From Deltaproteobacteria bacterium (lineage in GTDB: Bacteria > Desulfobacterota > BSN033 > UBA1163), in NCBI GenBank assembly GCA_016875155.1, contig VGSD01000080.1, positions 1 through 9,172 of the forward strand: a stretch of DNA of 9,172 bases. The letters run 5' to 3'. This document shows, piece after piece, positions 1 through 6,098 of the stretch. Made by a program: the position numbers and the translations under genes. A model generated the notes under the pieces. It searched no databases. It was given only the letters and a program-made list of their open reading frames with translations, and was not told the origin of the DNA. Position 1 is the first letter of the stretch, and each line of letters begins with the position of its first letter.

Positions 1-152
1 GGGACATCATTACTAAAATCAATCAAAAAGAGGTGGGAAGCATTCGGGAATTTGAAGAGACCTTCGATAAGGTGAAGACAGGCAGTACGGTTCGGATTCA
101 GCTCTTTAGAGATGAAAAATTTCAGGAGGTCAATCTTACTCTAAAACCTTGA
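1..152 (+). CDS. PDZ-domain protein, probably HtrA/DegP-like serine protease (C-terminal fragment)
   Basis: Only the last 49 residues are visible, reading from base 3 to the TGA at 150-152; the gene begins outside the window. The peptide opens GDIITKINQKEV and continues with SIREFEETF and STVRIQLFRDEK. This is the typical second half of a PDZ domain: the GDxIxxINxxxV strand-turn, a helix, then a final beta strand. PDZ domains at the C-terminus of HtrA/DegP-type periplasmic proteases recognise C-terminal peptides of misfolded proteins. The protease domain is not in view, so a C-terminal processing peptidase or another PDZ protein is also possible. The gene converges on the DUF1178 gene with only three bases between the two stop codons and no terminator in the gap. 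Confidence 0.7.
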   Translation, partial: DIITKINQKEVGSIREFEETFDKVKTGSTVRIQLFRDEKFQEVNLTLKP

Positions 153-155
153 GCT

Positions 156-563
156 TCAGTTGAGAAGCCGCTTTACAATCGGGATTTTAACGAACTGGAC
201 TCCTTCCTCCTTCAGGATGACCTCCTCCTCGGTCGTGGCTGTTCCCCGGATATTTCTCTTTTCCGTTTCCCCATGATGGATTTTGAGAGCCTCTTGGGCA
301 AATTCAGTCCCGACATCTTCAAAGTGCTTATCCACATACTCATGGATGATTTGTAGGGCCTGTTGAGCAGCCTCTTCTCCCTTTTTTCTCTCTCCGTCGC
401 TCTTCTTAATCATAAATGGAGAAAAAGTTTTTACCACCTGCGTATCATCGCAGATAGGGCAGTTGATGATGCCGGCAGACTGCTGCTCTTCGAAAGACGC
501 GCTGTCTTTAAACCAGCATTCGAAAAGATGACCGTTGGAACAGATGAGATCGTAAGCAATCAT
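156..563 (-). CDS. DUF1178 family protein (small putative zinc-binding protein)
   Basis: This gene encodes 135 residues starting MIAYDLICSNGH. The N-terminus matches the DUF1178 family pattern: an MIxYDLxCxxGHxFExWF opening followed by a CPxC pair. Visible potential metal ligands are C8, H12, C16, C35 and C38, consistent with a zinc-ribbon-like N-terminus. The middle and C-terminal parts are charged and helical, with the conserved-looking GTEFAQEALKIHHGE stretch at about 86-100. The biochemical function of the family is not established and none is assigned here. The ATG at 561-563 is preceded on the minus strand by AGGA about 7-8 bases upstream. The stop is three bases from the stop of the convergent PDZ gene. 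The length is normal for the family and no damage is seen. Confidence 0.85.
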   Translation of the reverse strand: MIAYDLICSNGHLFECWFKDSASFEEQQSAGIINCPICDDTQVVKTFSPFMIKKSDGERKKGEEAAQQALQIIHEYVDKHFEDVGTEFAQEALKIHHGETEKRNIRGTATTEEEVILKEEGVQFVKIPIVKRLLN

Positions 564-623
564 TCCTTTTTCCTAAGGAATATTTAACACCCTTTTAAAA
601 GTTTTTTCAATCTATTTTATTAA

Positions 624-652
624 TTGCAAAAAGGTAAGAAACCATTTACAAT
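624..652 (+). promoter_or_regulatory. Candidate sigma70 promoter of the selenoprotein peroxiredoxin gene
   Basis: TTGCAA (624-629) and TACAAT (647-652) are separated by exactly 17 bases. They match the -35 and -10 consensus at 4/6 and 5/6 positions. Transcription would start near 659, leaving a leader of about 20 bases before the ATG at 679. The 115-bp spacer to the divergent DUF1178 gene is otherwise AT-rich with no clear operator. The call rests on motif and spacing only. Confidence 0.4.
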
Positions 653-678
653 TTTTGTTAAAGAGAAAGGAGGCCCTT

Positions 679-1227
679 ATGAGAAAAAAGGTTATTTATC
701 AGGGAATTTTATTAGTTTCCCTCATGCTGTTTTTTCTATCGCCATCGCTAAGTATGGCCAAGAAAAAGGTGGAGTTCATCGGAAGGGATGCCCCCAACTT
801 TACCCTCCCCTCCACGCAGGATCGGGTGATCAACTATGCTGAGGAGTATTACGGGAAGCACCATCTGATCATCACCTTTTTCCCCGCAGCCTATACCCCC
901 GTCTGAACGGGTGAGATGGAGGGTCATCAGAGGAACCTTTACCTCTATGACCGCTTCAACACCCGGGTTCTGGGTGTCAGTGTTGATGATGCGAATACAT
1001 TGAAACATTGGGCTAAAAGTCTGGACCTGACCTTTCCTCTCCTCTCCAATGTCACCGGCTTTCTGGGTGCTTCATTTGGGGTGGAACCTTCACCCGAAAT
1101 AAAGGGGTATCCTGTTTTCAGAAGGAGGACGGTCGTCATTGATAAAACAGGAGTCATTCGATACGTGAGAGATGGGTCGCCCAGTTACAAGGATATTCTC
1201 CTGTTCCTTAAGAAATTGAACCAGTAA
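679..1227 (+). CDS. Secreted selenocysteine-containing peroxiredoxin (AhpC/TSA superfamily, Sec at the peroxidatic position)
   Basis: Read through the TGA at 904-906, this is one 182-residue thioredoxin-fold peroxidase expected to reduce hydroperoxides. The start is the ATG at 679, five bases after GGAGG (669-673). Residues 1-27 form a signal peptide (basic MRKK, hydrophobic core, SMA cleavage motif), which places the enzyme outside the cytoplasm. The Prx motif PxxxTxxC appears as P69-A-A-Y-T73-P-V-U76, followed by TGEM, so TGA replaces precisely the catalytic Cys. A candidate active-site arginine is R150, just before VVIDKTGVI. The frame is intact on both sides of the TGA, and there is no Cys anywhere in the protein, so it would be a 1-Sec enzyme without a resolving thiol. 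FPAAYTPV resembles AhpE/Bcp-like enzymes. Peroxiredoxin selenoproteins are known in anaerobes, for example PrxU of Eubacterium acidaminophilum. The sel genes needed for decoding are not in this window. A Cys-to-stop mutation is the alternative, but it is unlikely. Confidence 0.88.
904..952 (+). promoter_or_regulatory. UGA(Sec) codon with candidate bacterial SECIS hairpin(s)
   Basis: Bacterial selenocysteine insertion needs an mRNA hairpin just downstream of the UGA, bound by SelB. Two structures are visible. The near one has GATG (915-918) paired with CATC (925-928) and a six-base loop GAGGGT (919-924) that begins with G and contains GGGU; its loop starts 13 bases after the UGA, slightly close. 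The larger one pairs GGTCAT (922-927) with ATGACC (947-952) and AGAGG (929-933) with CCTCT (942-946). That gives 11 base pairs with a single bulged C928 and loop AACCTTTA, 27 bases after the UGA. The two overlap and would exclude each other. The position is right for a SECIS, but which fold SelB would recognise cannot be decided by eye. Confidence 0.55.
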
Positions 1228-1255
1228 GACATCCTATAAAGAGCAAAGGATGTCT
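1227..1255 (+). terminator. Hairpin at the 3' end of the peroxiredoxin gene (possible weak terminator)
   Basis: AGACATCCT (1227-1235) is followed, after an 11-base loop, by its exact reverse complement AGGATGTCT (1247-1255). The 9-bp stem begins on the last base of the TAA stop codon. No T-tract follows (GATTACAAAG), so it is not a canonical intrinsic terminator. It may protect the mRNA 3' end or act as a weak terminator. Confidence 0.4.
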
Positions 1256-1335
1256 GATTACAAAGATTAGAAAGAAGATTACTGTGATTAAAAATTGTTC
1301 AGAGTCCCCGGATGCATGGTTTAATCTTTGTAATC
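1256..1335. repeat. Extragenic inverted repeat with GATTACAAAGATTA arms
   Basis: The 14-base arm GATTACAAAGATTA (1256-1269) has a perfect reverse complement TAATCTTTGTAATC at 1322-1335, 52 bases further on. A second GATTAC (1277-1282) and a GATTA (1286-1290) lie inside the left half, so the motif is internally repeated. The element fills much of the 175-bp space between the peroxiredoxin and lipoprotein genes and contains no ORF. It resembles a dispersed palindromic repeat, but genome copies cannot be counted from this window. Confidence 0.6.
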
Positions 1336-1363
1336 TATAATAATCTAAGTCATCAGGTATAAT
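1336..1363 (+). promoter_or_regulatory. Possible promoter (-10 boxes) of the lipoprotein gene
   Basis: Two perfect TATAAT hexamers occur at 1336-1341 and 1358-1363, 40-67 bases upstream of the lipoprotein ATG. Neither has a good -35 hexamer 16-18 bases upstream, so promoter activity is uncertain. The region is simply AT-rich beside a repeat. Confidence 0.25.
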
Positions 1364-1402
1364 CCATATTTTCTATTGTTGGATTATGCCAGGAGGGAAA
1401 CC

Positions 1403-2020
1403 ATGAGAAGAAAAATAACCTTGATGCTATGGTTTTTATTCGTCGTTCTTTTCTCTCTTTCCGGATGCGGGACGCTGGGAACTTCCTCTGGGCCAAAACC
1501 TTATGAAGTGACAGCCAAGGGAACGGTCGTCTATAGAGGAGAATTCGAATTTGCCATGCCTCCTATGGGCTGGAAACTTTTCTGGCCGGAGGGAGAGGGA
1601 GAAGAGGAATTTGCCTTTGGATTCATGAAGAGGGACCCTGGTCCATTCCCATCCCAATCGGTATTTGCATACGACGAGGAACCCTTCGGATGTTCTACAA
1701 AGTTTGAGGAGCGGGAGAAGGAGTTCTTCAAACGATTCCTCTGGAATGCCATTCTCCATTTCCAAGTCCTGGAGAGAAAAAAGGTTCAGGCCATTGGAGA
1801 AGAGGGGTTGGCAGTGACGGTAGAAGGGAAAGACCCTGTTAAAAAAGAGAAGGCAAAAGCCAAGGTAATCTTCGGAAAACGGGGAGACCGTGTGGTGGCC
1901 TTTTACATCACACAGTGGAGGCCAATGGATGGAACCTATGATCCTTCTGCCTTCGAAACCTTTGATAAGTTCGTAGAGTCTTTCAAATTTCTGAAAAAAT
2001 CATTCTACGAAACGCTATAA
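1403..2020 (+). CDS. Uncharacterised lipoprotein
   Basis: The gene encodes 205 residues from the ATG at 1403, chosen because AGGAGGG (1391-1397) sits at ideal distance and the signal peptide begins MRRK there. A further in-frame start at 1376 would only add nine residues ahead of the signal. Residues 1-21 form a lipoprotein signal with lipobox L19-S-G-C22. The residue after C22 is Gly, not Asp, so outer-membrane sorting is expected. The mature part starts low-complexity (GTLGTSSGPKP). It then has an aromatic-rich segment (PPMGWKLFWPEG, about 55-66), a single Cys in EPFGCSTKF, a charged lysine-rich section, and a C-terminal FDKFVESFKFLKK. The final layout faintly recalls PsbP/Mog1-type small domains, but this is a weak impression and no function is assigned. 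A strong terminator follows. Confidence 0.75.
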   Translation: MRRKITLMLWFLFVVLFSLSGCGTLGTSSGPKPYEVTAKGTVVYRGEFEFAMPPMGWKLFWPEGEGEEEFAFGFMKRDPGPFPSQSVFAYDEEPFGCSTKFEEREKEFFKRFLWNAILHFQVLERKKVQAIGEEGLAVTVEGKDPVKKEKAKAKVIFGKRGDRVVAFYITQWRPMDGTYDPSAFETFDKFVESFKFLKKSFYETL

Positions 2021-2049
2021 ACTCCGAGCCCAAAATTCAATGACTGGTG

Positions 2050-2080
2050 AAAGGGTGAGACTCATCTCTCACCCTTTTTT
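2050..2080 (+). terminator. Intrinsic terminator of the lipoprotein gene, overlapping the 3' end of the convergent MFS gene
   Basis: AAAGGGTGAGA (2050-2060) pairs perfectly with TCTCACCCTTT (2067-2077) around the loop CTCATC. TTTTTT (2075-2080) makes up the 3' end of the stem and the T-tract. The stop codon and last codons of the minus-strand transporter gene (from 2069 upward) form the right arm. On the minus strand only a short TTT follows the stem, so termination there would be weaker. Confidence 0.85.
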
Positions 2081-3259
2081 ATTTAGGGCAATTAGGATCA
2101 CACAAAGGACAAATCCCAATAGGGAGACAAGAAAGGTCATCTGAAAAGAACCTGTCAAATCCCTCAGATATCCTCCGACAAGTGTCCCTAAAAACTGTCC
2201 GATGCCATGGATTAGGGTGACCCAACCATAGAGGGCTGCCCGTTTCTCCATCCCCTGATCACCCACACAGGCTGCAATCACTGTAACCATTCCGAAAAAG
2301 GTTGCCCCGAAAAGGAAAGCTGAGAAGCCAAGCAGAAAGGCCTGATGAAATAATAGGGGGATCAATACCGATAGGGAAATCAAACCATTATTCCAGAGCA
2401 AGGCCTCCCTTCTACCCATGCGGTCTGAAAGGAATCCCCAAATCCATCCGCTTACCACGCACATCCAACCGAAGATAGACCAGATGGCTCCGGCAACCCT
2501 GTCGGTCAGATGGACTTCTTCAATGAGAAAGGCAACATAGTAGGTGACATAAAGATTATAGGCAAAGCCAAAGATGAAATAGACGAGAAAGATCGCTGAA
2601 AGAGTCAGACTGCTTCCTTGGGGTCTGGCTGACGATGGAGCAGTTCTTCCGTCGGTCTGAAGCGAAAGTAAGTCTGTATGAGACGGTCTCTCTTTTAAAA
2701 GAATGGTTGAAATGAAGCCAACTACAAAAGTTAGCAGGGCCAGAATCAGCCAGCACGCCCTCCATGCCTCTGTCCCCAGAGAAGAAAGAAGATAGGGAAG
2801 CAGAAGGCCGGTGAGGACAATACCGATCCCTCCCCCGCCAGTCACAATACCCAGAGGGCCACCCAATTTATCTTTCCCAAACCATGCCATGGGTAGAGTG
2901 GTCATTGAAATGTGAACTCCCCCTCCTGCGCTTCCCACGATAAAGGTCAGGAAGAGAAGAGGGATGAATTCCGACAATCTTCCAACCAGGAACATGGAGA
3001 ACGCCCCAAAGAACAAGGAAGCGATGACAATTCGTTTGGAACCAAACCGTGTCGCTAAAATGCCTCCGATTAAGGAAAACAGGAGGTATCCGAGAAGGAT
3101 ACTTCCACTCAGAAGCCCCATTTCGATATAGTTAAACCGAAGGGACGCTCTCATGCTGGGAAGAAGCATGGGGTAGGCAAAGCGGCCAAACCCCAACCCC
3201 GCCATCTTAACAAGGACACCTACTCCCACTATGACCCAACCGTAATAGAGCATCTTCAT
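2069..3259 (-). CDS. Major facilitator superfamily transporter (YbfB/YjiJ-like)
   Basis: This is a 396-residue inner-membrane protein, the standard length for a 12-helix MFS carrier. Helix 1 contains GFGRFAYPMLLPSM (23-36), a pattern I associate with the YbfB/YjiJ (MFS_4) group. The MFS loop motif after helix 2 appears as GGILATRFGSKR (65-76), and its counterpart in the second half as GFLSDRMGRRE (275-285). A hydrophilic central loop (about 190-215, ERPSHTDLLSLQTDG) separates the two six-helix bundles. The substrate cannot be told from the sequence; proton-coupled uptake or efflux of a small molecule is the family norm. The start is the ATG at 3257-3259, with a second ATG two codons later. 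No clear Shine-Dalgarno precedes either, so the exact start is uncertain. The gene stands alone. Confidence 0.88.
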   Translation of the reverse strand: MKMLYYGWVIVGVGVLVKMAGLGFGRFAYPMLLPSMRASLRFNYIEMGLLSGSILLGYLLFSLIGGILATRFGSKRIVIASLFFGAFSMFLVGRLSEFIPLLFLTFIVGSAGGGVHISMTTLPMAWFGKDKLGGPLGIVTGGGGIGIVLTGLLLPYLLSSLGTEAWRACWLILALLTFVVGFISTILLKERPSHTDLLSLQTDGRTAPSSARPQGSSLTLSAIFLVYFIFGFAYNLYVTYYVAFLIEEVHLTDRVAGAIWSIFGWMCVVSGWIWGFLSDRMGRREALLWNNGLISLSVLIPLLFHQAFLLGFSAFLFGATFFGMVTVIAACVGDQGMEKRAALYGWVTLIHGIGQFLGTLVGGYLRDLTGSFQMTFLVSLLGFVLCVILIALNKKG

Positions 3260-3293
3260 CGTCTTAGGCCCAATGCTATTCAGTTAGGGAAGG

Positions 3294-3364
3294 CCGTTCA
3301 CCCTGAGCTTGTCGAAGGGTGAAACATTGATATGTTCATCCTTCGAGAGCCTCAGGACGAACGG
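3294..3364. repeat. Extragenic palindromic repeat pair (CCTGAGCTTGTCGAAGG type)
   Basis: The left arm CCGTTC(A)CCCTGAGCTTGTCGAAGG runs from 3294. The right arm, with core CCTTCGAGAGCCTCAGG (3340-3356) followed by ACGAACGG, is its reverse complement apart from a few mismatches. The left unit also folds on itself (TTCACCC against GGGTGAA). An identical 18-base core recurs at 4152-4169, beyond the macro-domain gene. This motif family is a familiar dispersed bacterial intergenic repeat, often mistranslated as a short ORF containing FDKLRVNG. Confidence 0.75.
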
Positions 3365-3431
3365 GAAACTAAAGGATTCACCAAATACGTCTTGCATAAA
3401 TAGCATTTGGTTAAGACCATATCCTCCAATA

Positions 3432-3460
3432 TTGACGAAGTCAACCCTTTCTGATATGCA
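3432..3460 (+). promoter_or_regulatory. Candidate promoter of the macro-domain gene with a small palindrome
   Basis: TTGACG (3432-3437, 5/6 to the -35 consensus) lies 17 bases before TATGCA (3455-3460, a weak -10). The -35 hexamer is part of the palindrome TTGAC-GAA-GTCAA (3432-3444), which could be an operator or chance. The Shine-Dalgarno GGGAG (3470-3474) and the ATG at 3482 follow directly. The leader would be short. Confidence 0.3.
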
Positions 3461-3481
3461 ATAAATAAAGGGAGAAAAAAG

Positions 3482-4021
3482 ATGAAAACAACGGTTCATC
3501 AATCAATCTTAGAAGTGGTCCAGGGCGATATCACCCAGCAGGACACCGAGGCCATTGGGAATGCTGCAAACTCCCATCTCGCCGGAGGGGGCGGGGTTGA
3601 CGGTGCTATCCACCGGGCAGGTGGGCGATCGATCATGGATGAGTTAAAGGCGAAGTATAAGGGTTGCCCTACAGGTTCGGCTGTCATCACTGGCGGAGGG
3701 AACTTAAAGGCAAAGTATGTAATTCATGCAGTCGGTCCCATCTATTCTGGAGCCCCCAGAGATGCAGAACTCCTTTCGAGCGCCTATCGAACGAGTCTCG
3801 AACTCTGCACCAAACACAAGATATCCTCGGTTGCCTTTCCCTCCATCAGCACAGGGGTCTATGGGTATCCCGTGCAAGAGGCATCCTGTATGGCTTTAAA
3901 GACGGTTATGGATTATCTGAAAGACCATCCTGAAATCAAAATGGTAAGATTTGTCCTCTTCGATGCAAGAACCTACCAGATTTACGAGGAAGCGTTAAAG
4001 AAAATGACGGAAGGGAAGTAA
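3482..4021 (+). CDS. Macro-domain protein (probable O-acetyl-ADP-ribose deacetylase / ADP-ribosyl hydrolase)
   Basis: This 179-residue single-domain protein matches the YmdB/MacroD type, which bind ADP-ribose and typically hydrolyse O-acetyl-ADP-ribose or remove ADP-ribose from acidic residues. Visible family signatures are GDIT (15-18), GNAANSHLAGGGGVDGAIH (26-44) with ligand-binding N27, N30 and D40, YVIHAVGP (79-86), and the phosphate-loop FPSISTGVYGYP (119-130). One small departure is Gly26 where family members usually have Val before NAAN. The start is the ATG at 3482, seven bases after GGGAG. The length is normal for the family. It is a monocistronic cytoplasmic protein bracketed by extragenic repeats on both sides. 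No ADP-ribosyltransferase partner gene or toxin neighbour is seen, so a housekeeping or stress role in NAD-derived metabolite turnover is the modest inference. Confidence 0.93.
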   Translation: MKTTVHQSILEVVQGDITQQDTEAIGNAANSHLAGGGGVDGAIHRAGGRSIMDELKAKYKGCPTGSAVITGGGNLKAKYVIHAVGPIYSGAPRDAELLSSAYRTSLELCTKHKISSVAFPSISTGVYGYPVQEASCMALKTVMDYLKDHPEIKMVRFVLFDARTYQIYEEALKKMTEGK

Positions 4022-4052
4022 TCTTAGTCTACCCCTCTTATAACTCCCCCTT

Positions 4053-4210
4053 CCCCCTCTTATGAAACTGTGTCGTAATTCCATTCATGGTTCGAGAACC
4101 TCACCATGAACGGAATACGGATTATTAAAAATCAATCACTTAGCCGTTCGTCCTGAGCTTGTCGAAGGGCGAATGGCTCATTACGACACAGCCTCTATCT
4201 TAAGAGGGGG
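4053..4210. repeat. Compound nested inverted-repeat element (MITE-like or branched extragenic palindrome)
   Basis: Outer arms CCCCCTCTTA (4053-4062) and TAAGAGGGGG (4201-4210) are exact reverse complements. Inside them CTGTGTCGTAAT (4068-4079) and ATTACGACACAG (4180-4191) are also exact. Two hairpins sit within. In the first, ATTCCATTCATGGT (4078-4091) pairs with ACCATGAACGGAAT (4103-4116), 13 of 14 paired. The second is 4143-4177, GCCGTTCGTCCT against AGGGCGAATGGC, which carries the CCTGAGCTTGTCGAAGG core. The whole would fold into a branched, cloverleaf-like structure. No ORF, T-tract or transposase is present and no target-site duplication flanks the 12-bp arms. It lies between the convergent macro-domain and aapP genes and could serve as a 3' end structure for either. 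Confidence 0.7.
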
Positions 4211-4247
4211 AGAGTGGAGGCGGCGTTAGATTAGGGGATGAAAGTGA

Positions 4248-5006
4248 TTAATGCAGTATCTGACTGAGAAAGAGTTTGGTCCGCTCGTGTTGAGGATTTG
4301 AAAAGAACTCCTCAGGCGTATTTCCTTCCACGATCTTTCCAAAATCCATAAAAAGCACCCGGTGTGCCACACTCTTGGCAAACCCCATTTCATGAGTGAC
4401 CACAATCATGGTCATACCTTCCTGAGCGAGTTCGATCATAACGTCGAGGACTTCCTTGATCATCTCAGGATCGAGAGCAGAGGTGGGTTCATCAAAGAGC
4501 ATGACCTTTGGGTTCATGCATAGGCTTCTGGCAATGGCAACGCGCTGCTGCTGACCTCCGGAGAGCTGTCCAGGATATTTCCGGGCCTGCTCAGCGATAT
4601 GGACCTTTTCAAGATAGTACATGGCTGTTTCTTCTGCCTCTTTTTTGGGAGTCTTTCTCACCCAGACCGGTCCCAGGGATAAATTCTGAACGATCGTGAG
4701 ATGGGGAAAGAGGTTGAAGTGCTGGAAGACCATACCTACCTCAGCCCTGATCTTTTCGATATTTTTAATATTATTGGTCAGTTCAATACCATCCACGATG
4801 ATCCGGCCTCGCTGATGTTCCTCCAGGCGATTGATGCATCGGATCAAAGTCGACTTCCCTGAGCCGGAAGGGCCGCAAATGACAATACGTTCCTGTTTCT
4901 CTACGGATAGGTTAATCCCCTGAAGCACATGGAATTCACCATACCATTTATGCACATCAATAAATTGAATCATGGGCTCCTGAGATGTTTTTTGATCAAT
5001 ATTCAT
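4248..5006 (-). CDS. aapP: General L-amino acid ABC transporter, ATP-binding subunit
   Basis: The ATPase of the polar amino acid uptake family has 252 residues. The landmarks are all intact: aromatic A-loop Y22, Walker [10 protein letters not shown] (45-53), Q-loop Q95, signature LSGGQQQR (148-155), Walker B VMLFDE (168-173), D-loop SALD (176-179) and switch H205 in THEMGFA. It energises uptake through the two upstream-encoded permeases at the inner face of the membrane. I chose the ATG at 5004-5006 because GGGGAG (5017-5022) lies 10 bases before it. A TTG at 5013-5015 would sit directly against that site and add only three residues. The gene starts five bases after the aapM stop, so translational coupling is likely. 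It is last in the aapJQMP operon and no T-rich terminator follows, only the palindromic element. Confidence 0.93.
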   Translation of the reverse strand: MNIDQKTSQEPMIQFIDVHKWYGEFHVLQGINLSVEKQERIVICGPSGSGKSTLIRCINRLEEHQRGRIIVDGIELTNNIKNIEKIRAEVGMVFQHFNLFPHLTIVQNLSLGPVWVRKTPKKEAEETAMYYLEKVHIAEQARKYPGQLSGGQQQRVAIARSLCMNPKVMLFDEPTSALDPEMIKEVLDVMIELAQEGMTMIVVTHEMGFAKSVAHRVLFMDFGKIVEGNTPEEFFSNPQHERTKLFLSQILH

Positions 5007-5011
5007 TTCGA

Positions 5012-6097
5012 TCAATCTCCCCTCGATAATTCCTTTTCAAGTTTCCTGCTGTAGTTGGACATTGAAAAACACCCTAAGAAATATAATATGGCGAGAAAGA
5101 CATAGGCTTCGCGGCTGAATCCCATCCATTCCGGATTGGAAAGGACGGACTGGGTCGTCTTCAGAACATCAAAGAGGGCAATGATGACCACTAATGAGGT
5201 GTCTTTGAAGGCAGAGATAAGTTGGCTTACAGTGGGTGGAATGACGATCTTCAAAGCCTGTGGCAAGATGACCAGCCTCATGGTCAGGTAATAGTTTAAT
5301 CCAATGGATTCCGCTGCCTCATACTGTCCGCGCGACATGCCCTGCAACCCCCCACGAACCACCTCGGCAATATAAGCCGCTGTAAACATGATGATCGCCA
5401 CTTGGGCTCTCAGGATCTTATTGATGGTGATCCCCTCCGGCAAAAAGAGAGGGAGAATGATGGAGGACATGAAGAGAAGGCTGATCAGGGGAACTCCACG
5501 GATTAACTCAATATAGATGATGCAGAGCACTTTGATGCCCGGCATCTTCGATCGTCGCCCCAGTGCCAGGATAACCCCCAAAGGGTATGCAGCGGTAAGG
5601 CCGAAAACAGAGAGAAGAAGGGTGAGAGGCAGACCGCCCCATTGAGTGCTTTCCACAGGCTTCAGTCCAAAAAGCCCGCCTATCATCAGAAAGCCCATCA
5701 CGAAAAGCCCGATGATCCAGCCATAGGCTAGAGGTTTTTTCCATCGGGTTCGGTCCCTCGTATAAAAAAGGAGGCCAAAGAGGATCAGCATGGCGAGAAA
5801 AGGTCGCCACTGTTCTTCATAAGGATAGAATCCGAAAAGAATAAAGCGATAGTTGATGGAAATAACCGACCAGCAAGCGCCAGCCGCATCTCTGCATGCC
5901 TGACCGGTGGTATGCCATGCGCTATCAATGAATGCCCAGCGAAAGAGTGGGGGAACAAATTGCCATAATAAGAAAAGGGTCAGAATGGTTAGGATGGAGT
6001 TAAGCATCCCATTAAACAGATTGTTTCTTATCCAGCCGATGACGCCAATGCTGGCGCGAGGGGGTTTGAGCATGCCTGTCTGGGATATTTGTTCCAT
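5012..6097 (-). CDS. aapM: General L-amino acid ABC transporter, permease subunit AapM
   Basis: This 361-residue inner-membrane permease is the second of the AapQ/AapM pair. The N-terminal half carries two well-separated hydrophobic segments and a periplasmic-looking insert with two Cys ([13 protein letters not shown], about 67-79), an extension seen in AapM/BztC proteins. The C-terminal half is a standard His/Glu/Gln-type permease domain, with the EAA loop at 260-279 ([20 protein letters not shown]) that contacts the ATPase. The ATG at 6095-6097 is separated from the aapQ stop TAA by a single base, so coupled translation is expected; AGAGAG in the end of aapQ serves as a weak Shine-Dalgarno. 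The two permeases presumably form a heterodimer bound by two AapP subunits. Confidence 0.92.
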   Translation of the reverse strand: MEQISQTGMLKPPRASIGVIGWIRNNLFNGMLNSILTILTLFLLWQFVPPLFRWAFIDSAWHTTGQACRDAAGACWSVISINYRFILFGFYPYEEQWRPFLAMLILFGLLFYTRDRTRWKKPLAYGWIIGLFVMGFLMIGGLFGLKPVESTQWGGLPLTLLLSVFGLTAAYPLGVILALGRRSKMPGIKVLCIIYIELIRGVPLISLLFMSSIILPLFLPEGITINKILRAQVAIIMFTAAYIAEVVRGGLQGMSRGQYEAAESIGLNYYLTMRLVILPQALKIVIPPTVSQLISAFKDTSLVVIIALFDVLKTTQSVLSNPEWMGFSREAYVFLAILYFLGCFSMSNYSRKLEKELSRGD

Positions 6098-6098
6098 C

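Noticed and set aside
679..906. Peroxiredoxin pseudogene with a premature stop
   Set aside because: The stop is TGA precisely at the catalytic residue, both sides are otherwise intact, and a hairpin follows. Random inactivation would not select this codon.
916..1227. Separate 103-residue peroxiredoxin-like ORF starting MEGHQRN
   Set aside because: It lacks the active-site half and has no Shine-Dalgarno at the right distance. It is in frame with 679-903 through a TGA at the catalytic position, so it is the C-terminal part of the selenoprotein.
1227..1335. Short CRISPR-like repeat array (GATTA units)
   Set aside because: The units are inverted and irregular, without constant-length repeats and spacers, and no cas gene is nearby.
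3284..3502. 72-residue minus-strand ORF containing FDKLRVNG
   Set aside because: It is a translation of the extragenic palindromic repeat, a well-known spurious ORF type, and it overlaps the start of the macro-domain gene.
5013..5015. TTG as start codon of aapP with a 4-base overlap with aapM
   Set aside because: The Shine-Dalgarno GGGGAG lies only one base from this TTG but 10 bases from the ATG at 5006, which is the better start.
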